From Psilocybe azurescens (taxonomy: Eukaryota > Basidiomycota > Agaricomycetes > Agaricales > Agrocybaceae): a DNA stretch of 64,000 bases. A program made the position numbers and the translations under genes. The stretch covers positions 1 to 64,000 of the forward strand of contig JAJIRX010000880.1 in NCBI GenBank assembly GCA_023853785.1, given 5' to 3'. The notes under the pieces are model-generated. The model was given only the letters and a program-made list of their open reading frames with translations, did not search any database and was not told the origin of the DNA. Within the stretch, counting starts at the first letter, position 1; every line of letters begins with the position of its first letter. Shown one piece after another: positions 22,761 to 36,119 of this stretch.

Positions 22761-22988
22761 AGACTAAGTTATTTCATTTGGAATCTAATTGGATTCCATG
22801 TGGATTTAAAGTTGAACTTAGTGAAAATTGCAAAGTCCTCTTGAATGGAATAAGCTGGACTCCACCTATCAAACATCATTTTGGAACATTTGTATGTGTT
22901 CCATGTGGAGTCCATGTGGAGTCCACCACTTTTATATAGAGTTGGTGGACTCCACATGGAGTTCCTGGGTGGAGGTAAAGTACACCAC

Positions 22989-24121
22989 ACAGACTTGAAT
23001 CTAGAAATTGGCACGGATAACCCTGGGGTATTCCAGGGCTACCCATATCCATTGTTGAGGGTATGGGTTTTTGTGGTTATGGATGAGGGTTTTATTGGGT
23101 ATAATGGGTATGACAGGTACAAAAACCCTTGTGGGTAGAATCAACAGGTCAGCAATAATACATGTATTATACAGTCTAGAAAATTTTCTACATACTATGG
23201 ACATTGTAAATTCAAAAACTAAGTAATTACTACAAATATATACATATATTAAACATCAAATCAAATGAATTGAAGCAAATTCATTGTTTAAGCACTCACA
23301 TTGGTTCCCAACAACTGCCAACTCTAACCTGCTTCCCAACCCATCAACCTGGTGCAGGTATGGGCTTTTGTGGGGTACAGGATTGCCTACCCATACCCAT
23401 ACCTTAGACCAACCTGTGCCCTAACCTGCATGGGTTGCCATACCCATGACAATCCCTACTTGAATCTAAAGCCATTGAAACAAAGTGCGGATTCATTCTT
23501 AATGCCTCAAGATTCAGAAATGTTGGAGGAGAAATTTCTGTGGCATAGGCCATGAAGATTAGAAGGCTAAGTGATTCTATGACATGAGAAACAAAAGAGA
23601 TGGCATTGAGTGGACTTGAGTCCCAAGCCATGAAAATAGGGTATGATTTTATGCTGTATCCTCTGAGTCAAAAATGATTGAAGGATAAATTTCATATCAT
23701 ACGCAACAAATACAAAATGACTTAGTGAATCCATGCCATATGAGCCAATATTGACTGTCCCAAGCCACAAAGCTAGGATGTGAAGCCATTCTCAATGCTA
23801 CAGATTAAGAAATGACTGCAGAGAAAATTGTGCTTCTTATGCCTCAGGTACTAGAATGCAATGCCATTCTATTTCATTCAAAGCAAGATAAAAATACATT
23901 ACAATCCCAAGTCCCATGCTTTGAAAATGGGTGAAGCTTCACCCTTGGCAGTCAGATTCAAAATTGCTATATATGCAAACTTTAATTCAAATGCCATAGC
24001 TTTTGGAAGGTAAGATATCCTGTGTCTTATGCAGCAACATGGAGATGCTTGTGACATTTCAAAGTCTCAGGCCATTAAAAAGGAGGTTGTAGTATTTTTA
24101 CTCCTTAAGATTCTCCGTTAT
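22989..24121. other. Degenerate repeats, no gene
   Basis: Inversely related TACCCATACC / GGTATGGG clusters at 23020-23130 and 23350-23450 could be the arms of a small old element. 23450-24100 carries loosely repeated GCCATGAAAAT/CAAAATGACT phrases like those at 18500-19100. No supported coding region. Confidence 0.4.
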
Positions 24122-24123
24122 TA

Positions 24124-24710
24124 GTGCTTGGAAGTCCGGTCTCAAAACTGGAAAAAGACTGGGACTGGACCGGACTGGACAGGAAAAGACTGGACCAGCA
24201 GTCCGGTCTTTTGAGATTTGAGATTTGAGACCGCAAAAAGACCTGTCCACTAAGACAGATCTGAGTCGGTCTGGACCGGGTTTTATATCCCTTTATATTC
24301 GCTTCAAAACGCGCCTAAGAACATGAATTTCAAGCAAAACTGGCTGAGATACAAAGGAAATGGTAAAATATTTTTAAAAAGAGTAGATAACATGGAATAC
24401 TCTTCTAGTTTTATCAAATCTCAACCAAATTTAATGTTTTTGGGTGCGTTTGAAAGCTAGGAGGCATGATAATAATTTATATTTATCAATATAATTTAAA
24501 TATCTACTGATTTACAACGAAAACCGGTCTCAAACCAGTCAGCGACTGGTCAAGACCAAGAGCAGTCTAAGACTCAGAAAAACCGACATAGACTGGTTCT
24601 GAGCGGTCCAGTCCGGTCTTTTGAGGTTCTGGGATGAAGTAGGTCCGGTCTCAGTCTCGGTCCATTGCCTTGGGGGCTCAAAAACTGGACCAGACCGGAC
24701 TTTCAAGCAC
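24124..24710. mobile_element. MITE-like element with TA target site
   Basis: The left end GTGCTTGGAAGTCCGGTCT and the right end read on minus, GTGCTTGAAAGTCCGGTCTG, are inverted repeats with one early mismatch. TA flanks both sides (24122-24123 and 24711-24712). The ends are filled with GGACCGGACTGG-like words; the 587-bp interior is AT-rich and non-coding. TA duplication is typical of Tc1/mariner-driven MITEs; the family is inferred. Confidence 0.7.
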
Positions 24711-24712
24711 TA

Positions 24713-27544
24713 TCCATTATCTGGAGGCAGATTTTCACTTTCAGGCCATAGCTCCCAGAAGGTCCAGTCATTCTGATGCCTGTGACACAATATTGGTGTA
24801 GGTGTCGATATGGGCTTGTGAAACATAATAAACTCTGCATTTGTATTTTGTCAGCTATATGATTTGTTCATGAAAGGGCTTTGGTCTCCCATGCATTGAT
24901 ATGAGTGTGGTTGCTTGAGATAGAATTCTTGGTGGCAAGATTGCAAAACCACTGTTTTTGAATCTATTGGCATTGAGAATGGCCTCCTCTTGCCTCATAT
25001 AGACAATTGCTTATGTTGGGTGTACAATTCAGTGGCATGTAAGGTGTGCATTTAGCTGGCATGTAAGATCTATTATGATGCAACAAAACCTGGTTGCTAA
25101 CCCAGACAGTGACTGAGATATCCTGTGGTAATGTATCTGCATGGACACCACCACCTCCTTTCGAATATATCTGTGCACTTGCTTACCCTGCACCACCTTA
25201 TGATTCTGTGCTGCTTGGCAATGTGTTGTTCCCAGTCACACCTTTTGGGTACCTAAACTCCTGGATTCATGCTTGTTGGCTTTTCACATTGCTTGCTTGG
25301 GGATAATACAATGATATTTTGTCCTGTTTGTACAATCTACATCAATTCCTGAGAATGGGCATGTTTTGGTGCCTCCTCACAATGCTAGATGATGAATTAG
25401 CCCTTTGGGGTTGACCAGCATTTTCCACAGGTGAGCTGATTTACTGATGGAAGTGATCTGTGTCACTTCTGATCTGTCCCCAACACTAAACACATTGCTG
25501 ACACTTTGATGAATTACTGAAGAAACTATCCAATTATCAGAATATATTTCAATAAACAACTTCCATTGACTTATCCACTTTTGCATTATAACAAATTTTC
25601 TGTATGATTATAGAATATAAACATCATTTTGACCTGCTAGAAAACCTTCCTCCAGTGCAATATCAATTGTAGTGTTAGACTGGTATTGATAAAAATTTGT
25701 GTAAAGTAACTTCTGAGTGTCTATCATGGCCTTGTTTTGAAATTCTGCATCAGATTTATATTCATCTAGTACTTTACATTGTACTTGATGCACCTGTGCT
25801 TTGGCAATCCTTTGAAGTTGATAATTGATTGAACTGAGATGCATGTAATCTTGACTCAGTAAATTGTTTGTGAAATTCCTTCATGAGATGTTTGTTCAAA
25901 AGTGATCCATCAAAGCTCGCTTCCATACAAATTTTCACTTTGATTCACTGCAAAATATAGGTAGAAAACTATTTGGTCACATCTGCGGTTGCATCCCCAA
26001 CACTCATCAGCTATTCAGGAATATTATCACCAAATTAAACTGAATTCCCAGGAAAAAGTGTGCAGTGTTGATCTCTATGGTGAATGGTGGATGGACTTTT
26101 TGTTAACATTGATGAGATATCCAGCTCCATTTCTTGCAAAGGAAGTGGTGCACAAGGCCCAGAACGTAGTGTGTAAGCATGGCCAAAGTACCAGTCATGG
26201 ACCATACTTGTGGCTGCAAAAGTATGAAGAGCACCCCTGTTTAGGGTATCTGAGTTTCTTAATCCCATTCCTCAATATTATCAATAATATTTATACATAT
26301 TAATCTCTATTAGGTAGGTACTTGCATTCTTTGGTCTCCACAAGGTTATCTTCTGGTGTTATGCAAAATTATACAATGAGTAATGAACATAAAGATACTG
26401 ACTCTTGTGCTATGGGCTGTCATGGATCTACTCTAATTAGAGGTAATCATACATAATTGAAATAACTCATGAGAGTTGAATTATACATAAATACAGAGTC
26501 ATTGACTGATAAGGTGACTTCGGCGCTGATGAGTCATGACAGCATTGATGTACTCTAACTGTCATTGTAGCAATGATGCCTAGTGGAATGCAAGGAATAC
26601 TTAGTTAGGATACACATGCATCTACATTTTTGTTCAAAGTCTTGGATGCCCAACTTGAGGACAAGTGAATAAAGACATGGAATGGCAGGAAGCAGAAAAT
26701 TGTGATCATATGGAATATAATTTGAAATGGTGGGACTGGCACAAATAATATCTCTGGCAGAACCATTATTCAGAATGTTGGTCAGCGCAGCACTGGCAAT
26801 GAGGATATTAAAGCTGACTCTAACTTAGAGTGGATCCTGCATGAATTAGTTGGCAGCAGGTGTATGATGAAGTTGATATTGGTGGTAATTATACAGAATC
26901 TCAATGTGTTTTTGATCTATTCAGAATGTACAACCCACACAGCCAGTCAGCAGATCACAATATTAAGTAGAGGGTTTAGGCCGTGCTAAAGATAATGTAT
27001 CAGCAACACAAGGCTAATAACAAAAATGACTGGTCTTACAAAGGAGGTTGTCAAAACTATCCTCCGAAATTCAATGCACTGATTGAGAGATGGCCGATGT
27101 TTTATTGTGAACCAATCATCACTATGCTCCAATGTCAAGTAGTCTTGCAATTTTTGATCAAGGAGCCCACACTTTTCTGTGGTGTAAGTGTCCAAGGCTT
27201 TAGTAAAGCCTTCAATAGGACTGGAGCCTGACTGAGTAAACCAGAAGGAATGTTCAAGACAGATGAGAATAGCTATAAATGTTATGATGAGAAGAGAAAA
27301 ATCACACAAAGAAGCATTTCCCTGGACAGACCTATGAAAGCACTCATAGATAGCACCTATGGCAATTTGAATTAATAAGCAGGGAAGAGTGAGAAAAGAA
27401 CATAATTTTACATTGAATTGAGCATGAACAGCATCTTCAACATCTTGGAACTATGAAATAGAGTTCTACACAATGAGGAGGAATGAAGTGAAAGATAGGA
27501 GTAGTTACAAACTGGATAATGAATAAAGTAATATGTTAGGTTTG
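24713..27544. other. Gene-poor stretch with possible decayed minus-strand gene
   Basis: Minus-strand frames at 27309-26986 (ends near SSPIEGFTKALDTYTTEKCG), 26268-26035, 25844-25608 (LSSINYQLQRIAKAQVHQV) and 25586-25377 (QKWISQWKLFIEIYSDNWIV) have protein-like composition. They could be exons of one decayed gene, but I do not recognise it and cannot join them. The rest shows nothing. Confidence 0.3.
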
Positions 27545-30500
27545 AAGATGGAGTAGAGGAGGCACATGACTCACTTGCTGGATGGGATTTGATAAAGGGA
27601 ATGTAAAAATTGAAATTGAGCACAGAAAGCACACATGACTCACTCGCTAAATGAGATTTGATACAGGAAATGTCAGCAATTGAAATCAAGCACAGGAGGC
27701 ACACACAACTCACTCGCTGGATGAAATTTGATGCAGGAAATGTCAGCAATCAAAATCAAGCACAGGAGGTGCATGACTCACGACCTGGATGAGATTTAAT
27801 GCAGACATTGTCAGCAATCAAATTCAGGCACAGGAGGCACACATGACTCACTTCCTGGATGGGATTTGATGCAGAAAATGTCAGGAATCAAAATCAAGCA
27901 CAGAAGGCGACATGACTCACTGGCTGGATGGGATTTAATGAAGGCAATATCAGCAATTGAAATTGAGCACAGGAGGCACACACAACTCACTTGCTGGATG
28001 GGATTTGATGCCAGAAATGTCAGCAATCAAAATTGAGCACAAGAGATGCACACAACTCACGAACTGGATGGAATTTAATAAAGGAAATGTCAACAATTGA
28101 AATCAAGCACAGGAAGTGCACACAACTCACTCCCTGGATGGGATTTAATGCAGGCAATGTCAGCAATTGAAATTGAGCACAGAAGGCACACACAACTCAC
28201 TCGCTGGATGGGATTTGATGCCAGAAATGTCAGCAATCAAAATTTAGTACAAGAGATGCACACAACTCACAAACTGGATGGGATTTAATAGAGAAAATGT
28301 CAGCAATCAAAATTGAGCACAGGAGGCACACACAACTCACTTGCTGGATGGGATTTGATGTCAGAAATGTCAGCAATCAAAATTTAGCACAAGAGATGTA
28401 CACAACTCACAAACTGGATGGGATTTAATAGAGAAAATGTCAGCAATTAAAATCAAGCACAGGAAGTGCACACAACTCACTCCCTGGATGAGATTTAATG
28501 CAGGCAATGTCAGCAATCAAAATTGAGCACAGGAGGCACACACAACTCACTCGCTGGGTGGGATTTGATGCCAGAAATGTCAGCAATCAAAATTGAGCAC
28601 AAGAGACACACACAACTCACAAACTGGGTGGGATTTAATGGAGGCAATGTCAGCAATCAAAATTGAGCACAGGAGGCACACACAACTCACTTGCTAGATG
28701 GGATTTGATGCCAGAAATGTCAGCAATCAAAATTGAGCACAAGAGACGCACACAACTCACAAACTGGATGGAATTTAATGGAGAAAATGTCAGCAATTAA
28801 AATTGAGCACAGGAAGCGCGACACAACTCACTCCCTGGATGGGATTTAATACAGGCAATGTCAGCAATCAAAATTGTGCACAAGAAACACACACAACTCA
28901 CGAACTGGATGGGATTTAATGGAGGAAATGTCAGCAATTGAAATTGAGCGCAGGAAGCGCACACGACTCACCTCGCTGGATGGGATTTAATGCAGGCCAT
29001 GTCAGCAATCGAAATTGAGCACAGGAGGCACACACAACTCACTCGCTGGATGGGATTTGATGCCAGAAATGTCAGCAATCAAAATTGAGCACAAGAGATG
29101 CACACAACTCACAAACTGGATGGGATTTAATGGAGGAAATGTCAGCAATCAAAATTGAGCACAGGAGGTGCACACGACTCACAACCTGGATGGGATTTAA
29201 TGCAGGAAATGTCAGCAATCAAAATTGAGCACAGAAGGCACACACAACTCACTCGCTGGATGGAATTTGATGCAGGAAATTTCAGCAATCAAAATAGAGC
29301 ACAGGAGGTGCACACAACTCACACGCTGGATAGGATTTGATGCAGGCATTGTCAGCAATCAAAATCGGGCACAGGAGGCACACACGACTCACTCGCTGGA
29401 TGGGATTTGATGCAGGCAATGTTAGCAACCGAAATCAAGCACAGGAGGCACACACGACTCACTTCCTAGATAGGATTTAATGCAGGCAATGTCAGCAATC
29501 AAAATCGAGCACAGGAAGCACACACGACTCACTCCCTGGATGGGATTTAATGCAGGCAATGTCAGCAATCAAAATTGAGTACAAGAGGCACACATGACTC
29601 ACTCGCTAGATGGGATTTGATGCCGGAAATGTCAGCAATCAAAATCGAGCACAGGAGGCGACACGCCTCACGAAGCTGGATAGGATTTGATGCAGACAAT
29701 GTCAGCAATCGAAATCGAGCACAGGAGGTGCACACAACTCACAAACTGGATAGGATTTGATGCAGGCAATGTCAGCAATCAAAATCAAGCACAGGAGGCG
29801 ACACCACTCACTTCCTGGATGGGATTTGATGCAGGCAATGTCAGCAATCGAAATCAGGCACAGGAGGCACACATGACTCACTCGCTGGATGGGATTTGAT
29901 GCAGGCAATGTCAGCAATCGAAATCGAGCACAGGAGGTGCACACGACTCACGACCTGGATGGGATTTGATGCAGGCATTGTCAGCAATCGAAATCGAGCA
30001 CAGGAGGTGCACACGACTCACGAGCTGGATGGGATTTGATTCAGGAAATATCAGCAATCAAAATCAAGCACAGGAAGCGCACACGACTCACTCCCTTGAT
30101 GGGATTTGATGCAGGCAATGTCAGCAATCGAAATCGGGCACAGGAGGCACACACGACTCACAAGCTGGATGGGATTTGATGCAGGCAATGTCAGCAATCG
30201 AAATCGAGCACAGGAGGTGCACACGACTCACGACCTGGATGGGATTTGATGCAGGCAATGTCAGCAACCGAAATCAAGCACAGGAAGCGCACACGACTCA
30301 CTCCCTTGATGGGATTTGATGCATGCAATGTCAGCAATCGAAATCGAGCACAGGAGGAGGTACACATGACTCACACGCTGGATATGATTTGATGCAGACA
30401 ATGTCAGCAATCGAAATCGAGCACAGTTGGCGCACACAACTCACAAACTGGATAGGATTTGATGCAGGCAATGTCAACAATCGAAATGGAGCACAAGAGG

Positions 30501-30640
30501 TGCACACAACTCACTCGCTGGATGGGATTTGATGCAGGAAATGTCAGCAATCAAAATTGAGCACAGAAGGCGCACACGACTCACTCGCTGGATGGGATTT
30601 GATGCAGGCAATGTCAGCAATAAATTTCAGTGCTGAAAAT
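27545..30640. repeat. 70-bp minisatellite array, about 44 units
   Basis: A unit of about 70 bp contains AATGTCAGCAATCGAAATCG, AGCACAGGAGG, CACACGACTCAC and CTGGATGGGATTTGATGCAG. Units left of ~29000 mostly carry TpG/CpA where right-hand units have CpG (CAAAATTGAGC against CGAAATCGAGC). Because 70 is not a multiple of three, frames stay short (60-70 codons); they are repeat artefacts. The array ends about 240 bp short of the 3' side of the GTPase gene. Confidence 0.95.
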
Positions 30641-30896
30641 AAACTTTATAATTTGCTAATCACCTCCTGTACGCGATATTCAGAAATCGTCTTCCCATTA
30701 ATCAAATTCTTACCTCATTTCCCTTTGAAACCGCTTGTCAGATAAGTGTCCAAAGCTCTCATCGTCACACCTACGTACTAAATATATGCGTCAATTTCGC
30801 TTTTCATAATAGGGTCGCCTTGCTTACATCCTAAAATCGGTCAACGCTGTGTTCAATTTGTAACACAAGGCAGGCCTCACATGTTCCTTCTCAACT

Positions 30897-32399
30897 TCAG
30901 TCTCGACTTTGGGAAGTGCATTTACCATTATCACATACCGGGGAATAGCAGTGTCCAAACCAACTTGCTGCCTTGGTAATCAACTCTAACTTTATTCGCT
31001 TGAGTCGTGACATATCTGGAATTCTCATTGAAATGTACCATATTATCGGTCCTCTCAAAAATATACCTGAGGTGGAGGATAAGTGGCAGCATAGGTAAGA
31101 GACTAGACAACCTACTCGTTCACTGCATATTCGATACAAACTTCCAAATTGTTCTGTTGGACGGTGACGAACAGCATCTTCAGTGCGAGGTCGTCGATTG
31201 ACGCTGTTGTCTGTTTGATTAGTTGCCCAACCTGTTCTTGATGATTACCTTCATCCTTGTGAATAGCTGGATATGGCATCAGTCCCATGATCGGCTGCTG
31301 AATGCTAAACGGTCTACCCTCAAAGCGCACGTAGGCGCGTGGGGGGAATTTGTAGCAGCTGAGAGGCCGTCTGAAGGTTTTCTCTAAGATGTCCAAAGCA
31401 AACTGGGTATTCTCCTTTTCGTCTTTTTTTCTGTTATAGACCTTTGTGATGATATTGTCAAACTTCGTGAAGATCGCCACAATCGGGACTGTATTTAGTC
31501 AGTTTCCGCCAACCTTTTAGACATTCCGGATGAGCTTACCATTCCAGGTGCGATCCTCGTTGAAGAACTTCTCCTCCAATGGCAGCAAAGGGCGCGATAC
31601 ATCCGGACCGAAGCAGAACCTGAACACTTTGTCGCCTGAGGCCACATCAAGGAAGGTGATAAAACATACCAGATGACATGGACTTGATCATCAATTTCCT
31701 TGGCTTTTGAGCTTTCTTGAACGAAAGTCATAACAGCCTCGAGCTCCTTCTCGCCCCCAGCCTCGAATCCAGGAGAGTCATGGAAGATGAACTTTGGGTT
31801 GCTCTTGAAGGTGAATTCATGACGAACATTGTGGATCCCCCGCTGCAGTGTCCAAATCAGTGATCTGGTCTAAGATAGGTGTAGAAATCGCCGAGCCAGC
31901 ACCTTCGATGTCGGTTCGAGCTGTTGTTTTTTTTTAAAAAGTGAAGGGTGTGGGATATCACGATAAGCGGATAGCTCACCAGGTTTCGGTCCTCGACGTA
32001 AATGGATGGCTCCTCAGTCGTGTTGCACACCCGCTTTAGCAGCGTTGTTTTTCCCGCATTCGCCCTTCCGATAACAAGAATGCGGAAGTGGGTGTATTTG
32101 GCTCGGAGTTTCGCAGCCTCGTCTGGGTCGATTGTCCCAGCAGATGCGGGAGCGGCTGGACGCACGGGCGTAACCGGAGGCTCAGCAACAGATAGAGGCA
32201 AGGAAGCAGATGAAGGCACAGTGACTGGTGGGGGCAGAAGGGCAGACGAAGGCGGGGTGACTACTGGCGGAGCAACAACGGTGGAAGGCAAATTCAAACG
32301 GCTTTGAGGCGTACTCTGTGATCCAAGTCTGATGGCCTTCCTCAGTCGATTGAAAATTCCTTTGGACTCTTTGTCAGTCTGTAGGCGATTATCAGCCAT
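30897..32399 (-). CDS. P-loop GTPase (MMR_HSR1-like), mushroom multicopy family, paralog 1
   Basis: Exons supported by splice sites: 32399-31980, 31869-31670, 31619-31540, 31488 to about 31120, and one or more 3' exons to about 30900 (joins unresolved; SRLKRIKLELITKAASWFG lies near 31010-30955). The start is MADNRLQTDKES, preferred over the upstream in-frame Met. The N-terminus is Pro/Val-rich and disordered. The G domain follows: P-loop GRANAGKTTLLKR, DxxG in FHDSPGFEAG, and TKFD in place of NKxD. It should bind and hydrolyse GTP; partners are unknown. Frames join without any shift, unlike its relative at 46271-48345. Such G-domain proteins are expanded in Agaricomycetes. The exon 2 boundary at 31869 is the least certain. 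Confidence 0.75.
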
Positions 32400-35300
32400 C
32401 TCGGTGAGCTCGAGGGGAAGAGAAAACAATTGCTTCGTTGGTCAGCAGAACGGGTTATGAGACTTCTTTTAACCCCGGACCACAGGTACGCACAGCCATC
32501 GAAATTTCTATATATAGAAGGCCGGGTATCTGCGAAAGATCGGTTTATGGGAACCTTGCAAGAGCGCTTGCATCCCCCGTCATGGCGATCTCCACCACAG
32601 TGATTAGATCCTGACCGATCCGGTCGACCTGCCTCAAGGCGCTACGCTGCTTGTCAGACCACGACAGCACACAGCACACATCCGAACACGAGGCGAATAA
32701 CGAGAAACACACCTTTCGTAGTGCGCACCCTATCATAGAACCTCAGAACGCATACCAAGGCCGATAATGCATGATGCATACTCGAGTAACCCCTTATAAC
32801 CCATAGCTCGAAGCGTCCGTCAAATTGATTCGCAGGGAAATGCACATAATGCATGGCCTGGTCGGTCCGTCAAGGTGTAGAGTATGCGTAATGAGGCCTG
32901 CGAACAGACCCTGAATGGCTGGAACAGTTATAAATAGAACACGAGAATATACTACGGGGCACTGGCTTATATAATGATCGGGTACAGTGTAGTTAAATTG
33001 ACCAGTTGAGTGTAAATGTAACTTACATGTACCATGATCGGTATATACCGCCCTGGTATTTGGTGAATTACTACGCCGAGACAGATACAATATACTATCA
33101 TGTTAAAGTGTAGTTATAGAGTGATCTAATAAGAATCATCATTACCAGATAGTGACCTTTCTTTGTGGCAGTTATTTCCCTTCTCAGGCATAGTAAGTAA
33201 AAATGAGGTGTCCAGCTAAGTGGTGGCACGCAGCAATTATGTCTGTGTTGCGACCAGGCCCCCTCAGTCCCAACACCACTGACTACCAACACAGTATCCG
33301 ACGACTCGGGCACCCAACTCCTTCAGCAAGCTCAATCAAATTTATAATCAATCCAGGACATGCCCATTTTAACCTCATCCTAATTCCACACCTAACGCAG
33401 GCACACTAGAACAAGCACAGTAGAAGAAAGAGTAAATCCCTCATGGTGTAGAGTGGGAGAGGATGCAGTGGACAATGAGAAAAATGGTCAAAAGGTGGAG
33501 AAGGGAGGAAGAGGCCCACCATCTGCTTGGATCCTGATTATACTTGTGAATTTGGGCCTTTCAGAATGTGCAACAGAAGAAAAAGAATATTGCTATTGTT
33601 CATTTACAACATTTCCACATGCTTTAATTATTAGTTTGAGCCAAATATATCAAGAAAAGATTTGAACACAAGAATTTTATGTGTAAAGGACCCACTATTT
33701 CAAAGGCAAAAACTTTGAAGATTAACTGCAAGCAAATAGTTTGAACAATGAAAAAGTTCTTGCGACATTGCTGTTTAATCCATGGTGCCTGAGTTTGAAT
33801 TAGGATGGATAGAGGCACTATCCAGTCGGTCTCAGAATTCAAATGTGTACTCTAGGATCTGGAGAGTGATTAAAATATCTAGAAATTTAATCATTAGTAT
33901 TCTCATCAAGGTCATAGCTTTCTACTCAGTTTGGAAACATGATTCTACACTGTATCATGTCAGTATATAGTAAAAATAAAACAAAACAGTTATAACTCAT
34001 GGTAACTCGTTAGTTACATTGCGATCTTTCACTTACACTGTAACGTGCCAGTTCCAGGTGAATTACAAACCAGGTATATATAGTGCAAGTTATATTTACA
34101 ATATAATCACAATGTACCATCATGGTGCATAAGCCAATACCTGCAGGGATACTTGTAGATAGTGATCTGACAGAGCATTCTGACTAGATAAATTTCATCC
34201 TTGATGACCTACAAATAGTCAAGATAACTAACAACTCTGGTGCAGCCACAGTGCTTATACTATAACCAAAACAAGAGTGGGCTCCACAGCAAATGGAGGA
34301 ACTGCCAGAGTCATGCGTAGTGATGTGATGGGGCACAGCCACTGCATTTCTTAATCAACAATGGGCCGATGCTGCCTCTTTTTCTCGCGCGAGCAGGCTC
34401 TTTGGCCCACTTTCACTCCAAATGCTGCCAACGCTGCTTGGCCCACACAAGGGTGACCATGGCCACCGTCAGTGTCCACTTGTCCCTTGACCACACATCT
34501 CTTCTATTTCTGTTCTTGCATCTGCTTCCTGTTGTTCTCAAGGCTCTCCTTCTCAACCCAGTCTGTCAGAGTCTGTTGAACAGGCAGAGTGGGCTTATCC
34601 CATGTGTGACAACAAGCCTCTTCCCTAGGCTCAGCCTCAGTCTTGGACTTGGACTTGTCACCGTCATTGTCACGCAGAAACTGGGCACCGCGTTGAACTA
34701 CGTGAGTGTGTGATTTGATATATAAATCAAAAACCAAAACACAAACCAGAGAGGAATGGTCTAGACTAGATAAGACGACACTCTCCCTGTTGAGTTAAAG
34801 TGAGGACTGGCTTGGCCACTAGGTTGTGAAGATATATGTGGTCTGAGGAGGGCAGAGACATATGAAGGAGGAGGAATGGATGAGGGAATATAAAATGCCC
34901 TTGAGTATTTACTGGGAGGAAGCAACCTGACTTGATTAGGGTAGAATGGTGTGAATGAGGAGTGATGACTGTGGAGGGGCCAAATGACTAGATAAATTGT
35001 AGGGATGGATACGGGGGCAGGAGTGAGAATATAGTCTTGATCCTAGTGCACTTTAATTGAGTCCACAACTTCTACAAAGCCAGAAGTAAGGTATGGTGAT
35101 TGAATAATGACTAGAGCGGCCTGGAGTGATAGATGGTGAAGGATTGTGTGATATTCTTGAACCAAAAAATCAAACAGAGCAGTGAAGTGAATGATGGATG
35201 ACTAGGGCAATGGATAAAGATGACAACAAGACCAAGATTGCTGAATAAAAATATTCTGGAGCATAGAAGCGATGGGGAGTTGAGGATCTTGATGTAGAGG

Positions 35301-36119
35301 AAGAATGAAGGGTTTGGAGGATGATAGGATCAAAATGAACTGGACAAATTGCTCTGGGATGTGAGAGTGTGAATGGAGGGTTGTCTGCTACAACCCTTGA
35401 AGGACATCTTGATTATCTGGAATAACTGTTGAATTTCATGCTGAATACTGATAGAGATTGATTGAATGTGTGCTTGGAGTGCTGGACTGAGTACTTGATA
35501 ACTTGAAATTTTGCTGTGAAGAAAGTTGGGGCTTGTAACTTCCTTGCATTCCAAACGATACTACTACATGGTTTATATACAAGAGAACATAGAAAAATAT
35601 TTAAAAGAGATCAAGTGTCCAAACTATACTAATCTTTCTGTAGAACAACACCCTGTAGTCCTATCTGCCAACTACATACAATAGATTGAAGGCTGACGGA
35701 GTTTAGGAGTGAAAAATAGAAGGATGAGTAAGTAAGTAACATAGGATGAGTAAGAAGTATAAGCAGGATTATGAAAAGCGAAGTGAGATGAGTAAGAAAG
35801 AAGCAAAGCTGAGTAAGTACAATAAGCAAGAATGACAAAGGGAAGGAAGGATCAATCATATGAAAGTGTCAGACAATAGAAAAGGAGCCAAAATAGCAAA
35901 CAAGTACCATGCTAATGAATAGAACCAGTCTATTCATGGCACAGCTCAGTCATCCATTACCAAGACTGCTGAGTGAGACAAAGATTTGCTGCATATGTGG
36001 AATCCAGTTAAGGACCAAATAGTTGTAGATGACCAAATGTTGATGACGATGGTGATATATGATGCTGTGCTGTGCTGTGCATACTAGGATGGATAGGAAT
36101 GATGTCCAGGAATAAGCTG
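32400..36119. other. Gene-poor stretch, nothing firmly recognised
   Basis: 32400-33100 is the likely upstream region of the GTPase gene. A minus frame at 34737-34504 (AEPREEACCHTWDKPTLPVQ) has transposase-like composition but is unidentified. The rest holds short frames and A/G-rich low complexity (34790-35860). Confidence 0.35.

Larger units (their letters stand above)
20003..22988. mobile_element. Element E: overlapping end pair of the same family
   Basis: Left TGTGGTGTACTTTACCTCCA (20003) and right read on minus, TGTGGTGTACTTTACCTCCA (22988), are identical over at least 26 bp and continue into TCCATATGGAGTCCA-type arrays. The pair interlocks with element D instead of nesting in it. Core copy 3 (20320-21480) is on plus and an inverted partial core (22080-22760) lies before the right end. 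No target duplication is visible. This suggests recombination between related copies. Confidence 0.6.

Noticed and set aside
29155..30532. Family of ~61-codon frames (MSAIEIEH...FDAGN)
   Set aside because: They reflect the 70-bp unit, which shifts frame at each copy.
27545..30640. CRISPR-like array
   Set aside because: The repeats are contiguous 70-bp units without unique spacers, in a eukaryotic setting.
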